Shown here in pieces: positions 6,197-8,084 of a stretch of 8,084 bases of DNA. The translations under genes and the position numbers were made by a program. The notes under the pieces are model-generated. The model ran no database searches, had not been told where the DNA came from, and saw only the letters and a list, made by a program, of their open reading frames with translations. Position 1 is the stretch's first letter. The number at the start of each line of letters is the position of its first letter. Where the stretch lies: contig WUAK01000126.1 of assembly GCA_009827205.1 (NCBI GenBank), positions 1-8,084 of the forward strand. The letters run 5' to 3'. This DNA comes from Phycisphaeraceae bacterium (GTDB lineage: Bacteria; Planctomycetota; Phycisphaerae; Phycisphaerales; UBA1924).

Positions 6197-7845
6197 ACGC
6201 GGGAGGAACCAACTTGATCAACTCGCTCACACTCGCACAGTCTGAGGGCGGCATCGGGGGCATGCTGCTCGTCGGCATCGCCGTCGGCACAGTCCTCTTG
6301 CTCTTCCTTGCTGTCTTCCTCGCGACGCGGTACAAGCGATGCCCGTCGAACCGGGTGCTCGTCATCTGGGGTCGCGGGGGCGGCAAGCAATCGGCGCGGT
6401 GCTACCACGGCGGCGGTCAGTTTGTCTGGCCCGTCATCGAAGACTTCGCGTACATGACGCTCGAGCCCCTCGTGATTGACATCCCGCTCGAGGGTGCGCT
6501 GTCGCTCAACAACATCCGCGTGAACGTGCCCTCGACGTTTACCGTGGGTATCTCGACGGACACTGTGATGATGGCCAATGCCGCCGAACGTCTGCTGGGG
6601 CTCCCGCCTCAGGCGGTGCGAGAGCAGGCGCAGGACATCATCCTTGGTCAGCTGCGTCTTGTGATCGCGACGCTCTCGATCGAAGAGATCAACAAGGACC
6701 GCGAGAAGTTCATGGGGCTCGTCAACGAGAACGTGACCCAGGAGATCAACAAGATCGGCCTTGAGCTGATCAATGTGAACATCCGAGACATCACGGATGA
6801 GTCTGGCTACATCCAGGCGATCGGTCAGCGCGCCGCGGCCGAGGCGATCAACAAGGCCAAGGTCGAGGTGGCGCAGGCGAACCGCGACGGTGCGACCGGT
6901 GAAGCGGTCGCCCAGCGTGAGCAGACGGTCAGCGTTGCCAAGGAAATGGCATCGGCGACCGAGGGTGAGAAGGCTGCTGAGCAGACGCAGCGTGTCGCGG
7001 TCGCTGACCTTGAGGCGCGGGCGATCCAGGGTGAGGTCGAGTCGAAGCGAGACCAGGACATCGCCATCGCCGAGCGGAACGCTGAGACGGCGGCGGCAGC
7101 CAAGCGCGCCGAGCAGAGCCAGCGTGTCCAGGTCGCCGAGGCCGAGGCTCGTGCGGTCGATGGTGAGAACACGAGTCGCGCCGAGATCGCCGAGTCGAAC
7201 GCGAAGCTCGCAGAGATCCGAGCCGAGGCCAAGCGTCGCGCTGATGTCGCGGCGGCGGAAGCCCTCGAAGCGATTCTGCGCAAGGAACGCGAGCAGGAGC
7301 TGGCAAGGCTCTCGAAGGAAGAGCTGGCGCCACAGGAAATCGAGAAGCAGCGGATCGAGATCGCGGCGGAAGCCGAGGCCGAGAAGCAGCGGCGCGAAGC
7401 AAAGGGTGAAGCCGATGCGATCCTCGCCAAGTACGAGGCCGAGGCGGCTGGTGTGCAGAAGGTGCTCGAGGCGAAGGCCGAGGGTTACCGCAAGCTCATG
7501 GAAGCCGCGGCGGACAACCCGAACGTCGCGCCGACCCTGCTCATGATCGAGCAGCTGCCCGAGCTTGTCCGCGAGCAGGTCAAGGCGATCCAGAACCTCA
7601 AGATCGACAAGGTCACGGTCTGGGATTCGGGTCAGGGCGGCAGCATGCTCGAAGGCAAGGGCAATTCGACCGCCAACTTCCTGAGTGGGCTCATCGGTTC
7701 GCTCCCCCCGGTGCACGAGCTGGCACAGCAGGCCGGTGTTGAGCTTCCCGGCTACCTGGGCAAGGTCGCCGAGGCGGACAGCCCCGCACCGATTGAGCAG
7801 AAGCCCATGAAGCCATCCAAGCCGTCAGGCGATGAGAAGGCCTAA
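6193..7845 (+). CDS. Flotillin (SPFH/Band 7 family, YqiK-type)
   Basis: A 550-residue membrane scaffold, close in length to E. coli YqiK. A single hydrophobic segment (about 20-44, GGMLLVGIAVGTVLLLFLAVFLA) anchors it; the rest is probably cytoplasmic. Residues about 47-230 are the SPFH domain (RCPSNRVLVIWGRGGG; FVWPVIEDFAYMTLEPL; IRVNVPSTFTVGIS; a LSIEEINKDREKF helix; ELINVNIRDITDESGYI). Residues about 213-440 are an Ala/Glu/Arg-rich coiled coil that would oligomerise. The C-terminal APTLLMIEQLPELVREQ...IDKVTVWDSGQGG is typical of flotillins. Flotillins cluster membrane proteins in lipid domains. ATG 6193 overlaps the NfeD stop (ATGA), but an in-frame TTG at 6214 has a far better ribosome-binding site, so the true product may lack seven residues. 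The long open frames on the opposite strand here are composition shadows. Confidence 0.92.
   Translation: MNAGGTNLINSLTLAQSEGGIGGMLLVGIAVGTVLLLFLAVFLATRYKRCPSNRVLVIWGRGGGKQSARCYHGGGQFVWPVIEDFAYMTLEPLVIDIPLEGALSLNNIRVNVPSTFTVGISTDTVMMANAAERLLGLPPQAVREQAQDIILGQLRLVIATLSIEEINKDREKFMGLVNENVTQEINKIGLELINVNIRDITDESGYIQAIGQRAAAEAINKAKVEVAQANRDGATGEAVAQREQTVSVAKEMASATEGEKAAEQTQRVAVADLEARAIQGEVESKRDQDIAIAERNAETAAAAKRAEQSQRVQVAEAEARAVDGENTSRAEIAESNAKLAEIRAEAKRRADVAAAEALEAILRKEREQELARLSKEELAPQEIEKQRIEIAAEAEAEKQRREAKGEADAILAKYEAEAAGVQKVLEAKAEGYRKLMEAAADNPNVAPTLLMIEQLPELVREQVKAIQNLKIDKVTVWDSGQGGSMLEGKGNSTANFLSGLIGSLPPVHELAQQAGVELPGYLGKVAEADSPAPIEQKPMKPSKPSGDEKA
6202..6207 (+). promoter_or_regulatory. Strong Shine-Dalgarno site favouring TTG 6214 as flotillin start
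   Basis: GGAGGA at 6202-6207 is the closest match to the anti-Shine-Dalgarno sequence in the window. It ends 6 nt before an in-frame TTG at 6214, an ideal distance. It lies inside the coding region if ATG 6193 is used, where only weak GAG-type matches precede the start. Either the flotillin starts at TTG 6214, or both starts are used. The choice does not alter the membrane segment or SPFH domain. Confidence 0.55.
6976..7167 (+). repeat. Internal 44-residue protein repeat in the flotillin coiled coil
   Basis: Residues 262-281 (AEQTQRVAVADLEARAIQGE) recur at 306-325 (AEQSQRVQVAEAEARAVDGE) with 14 of 20 identical, a period of 44 residues (132 nt). A weaker third copy precedes them at about 242-259 (REQTVSVAK..). 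This suggests the coiled coil grew by segmental duplication. 44 residues is four 11-residue turns, which fits an 11-residue (hendecad) coiled-coil repeat. Confidence 0.6.
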
Positions 7846-7867
7846 TTCAGAATAGAAACCAACTCAC

Positions 7868-7904
7868 CGGGCCCCTTGCACACGCGAGGGGCCCGTTTAT
7901 TTTT
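7868..7904 (+). terminator. Strong intrinsic terminator after the flotillin gene
   Basis: CGGGCCCC (7868-7875) pairs perfectly with GGGGCCCG (7888-7895). The stem extends by T-A, T-G, G-C and C-G pairs to an ACAC tetraloop (7880-7883), 12 pairs in all. It is followed by TTTATTTTT (7896-7904). It begins 22 nt after the flotillin stop and ends the NfeD-flotillin operon. The - strand gene ends just beyond it at 7910, so the stem could also serve that gene, but the tract on that side is only weakly T-rich. Confidence 0.93.
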
Positions 7905-7909
7905 GCACA

Positions 7910-8084
7910 TCAATCCACTCGTGCGAATTCGAGTACGAACGGGTTGCGTTCATCGGACACGAAGTTCACCGTCGCGATCATCGTGTCGCCTTCGAGGTCG
8001 TACACGATCGCCTCGACATCGCTCTCCGGATCGGTCATGACAAACCGGACGCTGTCATCATCGATGAGCTCGGCTCTGCCCTCG
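7910..8084 (-). CDS. C-terminal end of a convergent gene, function unknown (partial)
   Basis: The reverse strand is open from the window edge to a TGA at 7912-7910, giving 57 codons with strongly GC-rich third positions, as in the neighbouring genes. The 5' part of the gene lies outside the window. The peptide begins EGRAELIDDDSVRFVMTD and ends NPFVLEFARVD. It is acidic, with alternating hydrophobic residues (SVRFVM, VEAIVYDLEG, TMIATVNFV, FVLEFARV) that suggest four or so beta strands, such as the end of a small beta-barrel or sandwich domain. I do not recognise the family. The gene is convergent with the flotillin gene and separated from it by the terminator stem, so it belongs to a different operon. 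Confidence 0.7.
   Translation of the reverse strand, partial: EGRAELIDDDSVRFVMTDPESDVEAIVYDLEGDTMIATVNFVSDERNPFVLEFARVD

Noticed and set aside
6797..7546. A Ser/Arg-rich 249-codon frame within the flotillin gene on the + strand
   Set aside because: The RS-rich pattern is a frame-shifted reading of Ala/Glu/Lys codons; no ribosome-binding site or homology.
5962..7716. A 584-codon open frame on the - strand opposite the flotillin gene
   Set aside because: It mirrors the codon bias of the flotillin coiled coil (GAG/GCG/CTC become Leu/Arg/Asp-rich repeats), has no recognisable domain, and the + strand gene is certain by homology.

Overview
The window is GC-rich (about 60% or more by eye), with GC-rich third codon positions and closely packed genes. 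It holds seven complete protein genes on the + strand, plus the 3' end of one gene on the - strand at the right edge. The mix points to a planctomycete, possibly of the Phycisphaerae: an excisionase-type HTH fused ahead of a receiver domain, a soluble HDOD-histidine kinase fusion, and an NfeD-like/flotillin pair. This is inference from gene content and composition; no rRNA or marker gene here settles it.

Region 1 (1-1175), translation maintenance. An ArfB/YaeJ-type ribosome-rescue peptidyl-tRNA hydrolase overlaps by 8 nt the gene for TsaB, a partner in making the t6A modification of tRNA. The overlap suggests translational coupling.

Region 2 (1176-5455), a signalling operon. After a 116-nt gap with a tandem repeat and a perfect inverted repeat come three tightly spaced genes: (i) an HTH-receiver protein with a full phosphorylation site, (ii) a 760-residue soluble HDOD-histidine kinase with all its main catalytic boxes, and (iii) a degenerate receiver with a coiled coil and a GAF-like domain. 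They look like one pathway: the kinase senses a cytoplasmic cue, phosphorylates the HTH-receiver, and the third protein modulates this without normal phosphorylation. The specific three-gene combination is the part of the window most likely to be undescribed.

Region 3 (5456-7904), membrane-domain operon. A gap with a strong interrupted hairpin leads to an NfeD-like (YqiJ-type) membrane protein and a YqiK-type flotillin, overlapping by 4 nt. The flotillin may start at ATG 6193 or at an in-frame TTG at 6214 that has a much better ribosome-binding site. A strong intrinsic terminator closes the operon.

Region 4 (7905-8084). The last bases hold the C-terminal 57 codons of a convergent - strand gene of unknown function. 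I saw no tRNA, rRNA, CRISPR array, insertion sequence or attachment site.
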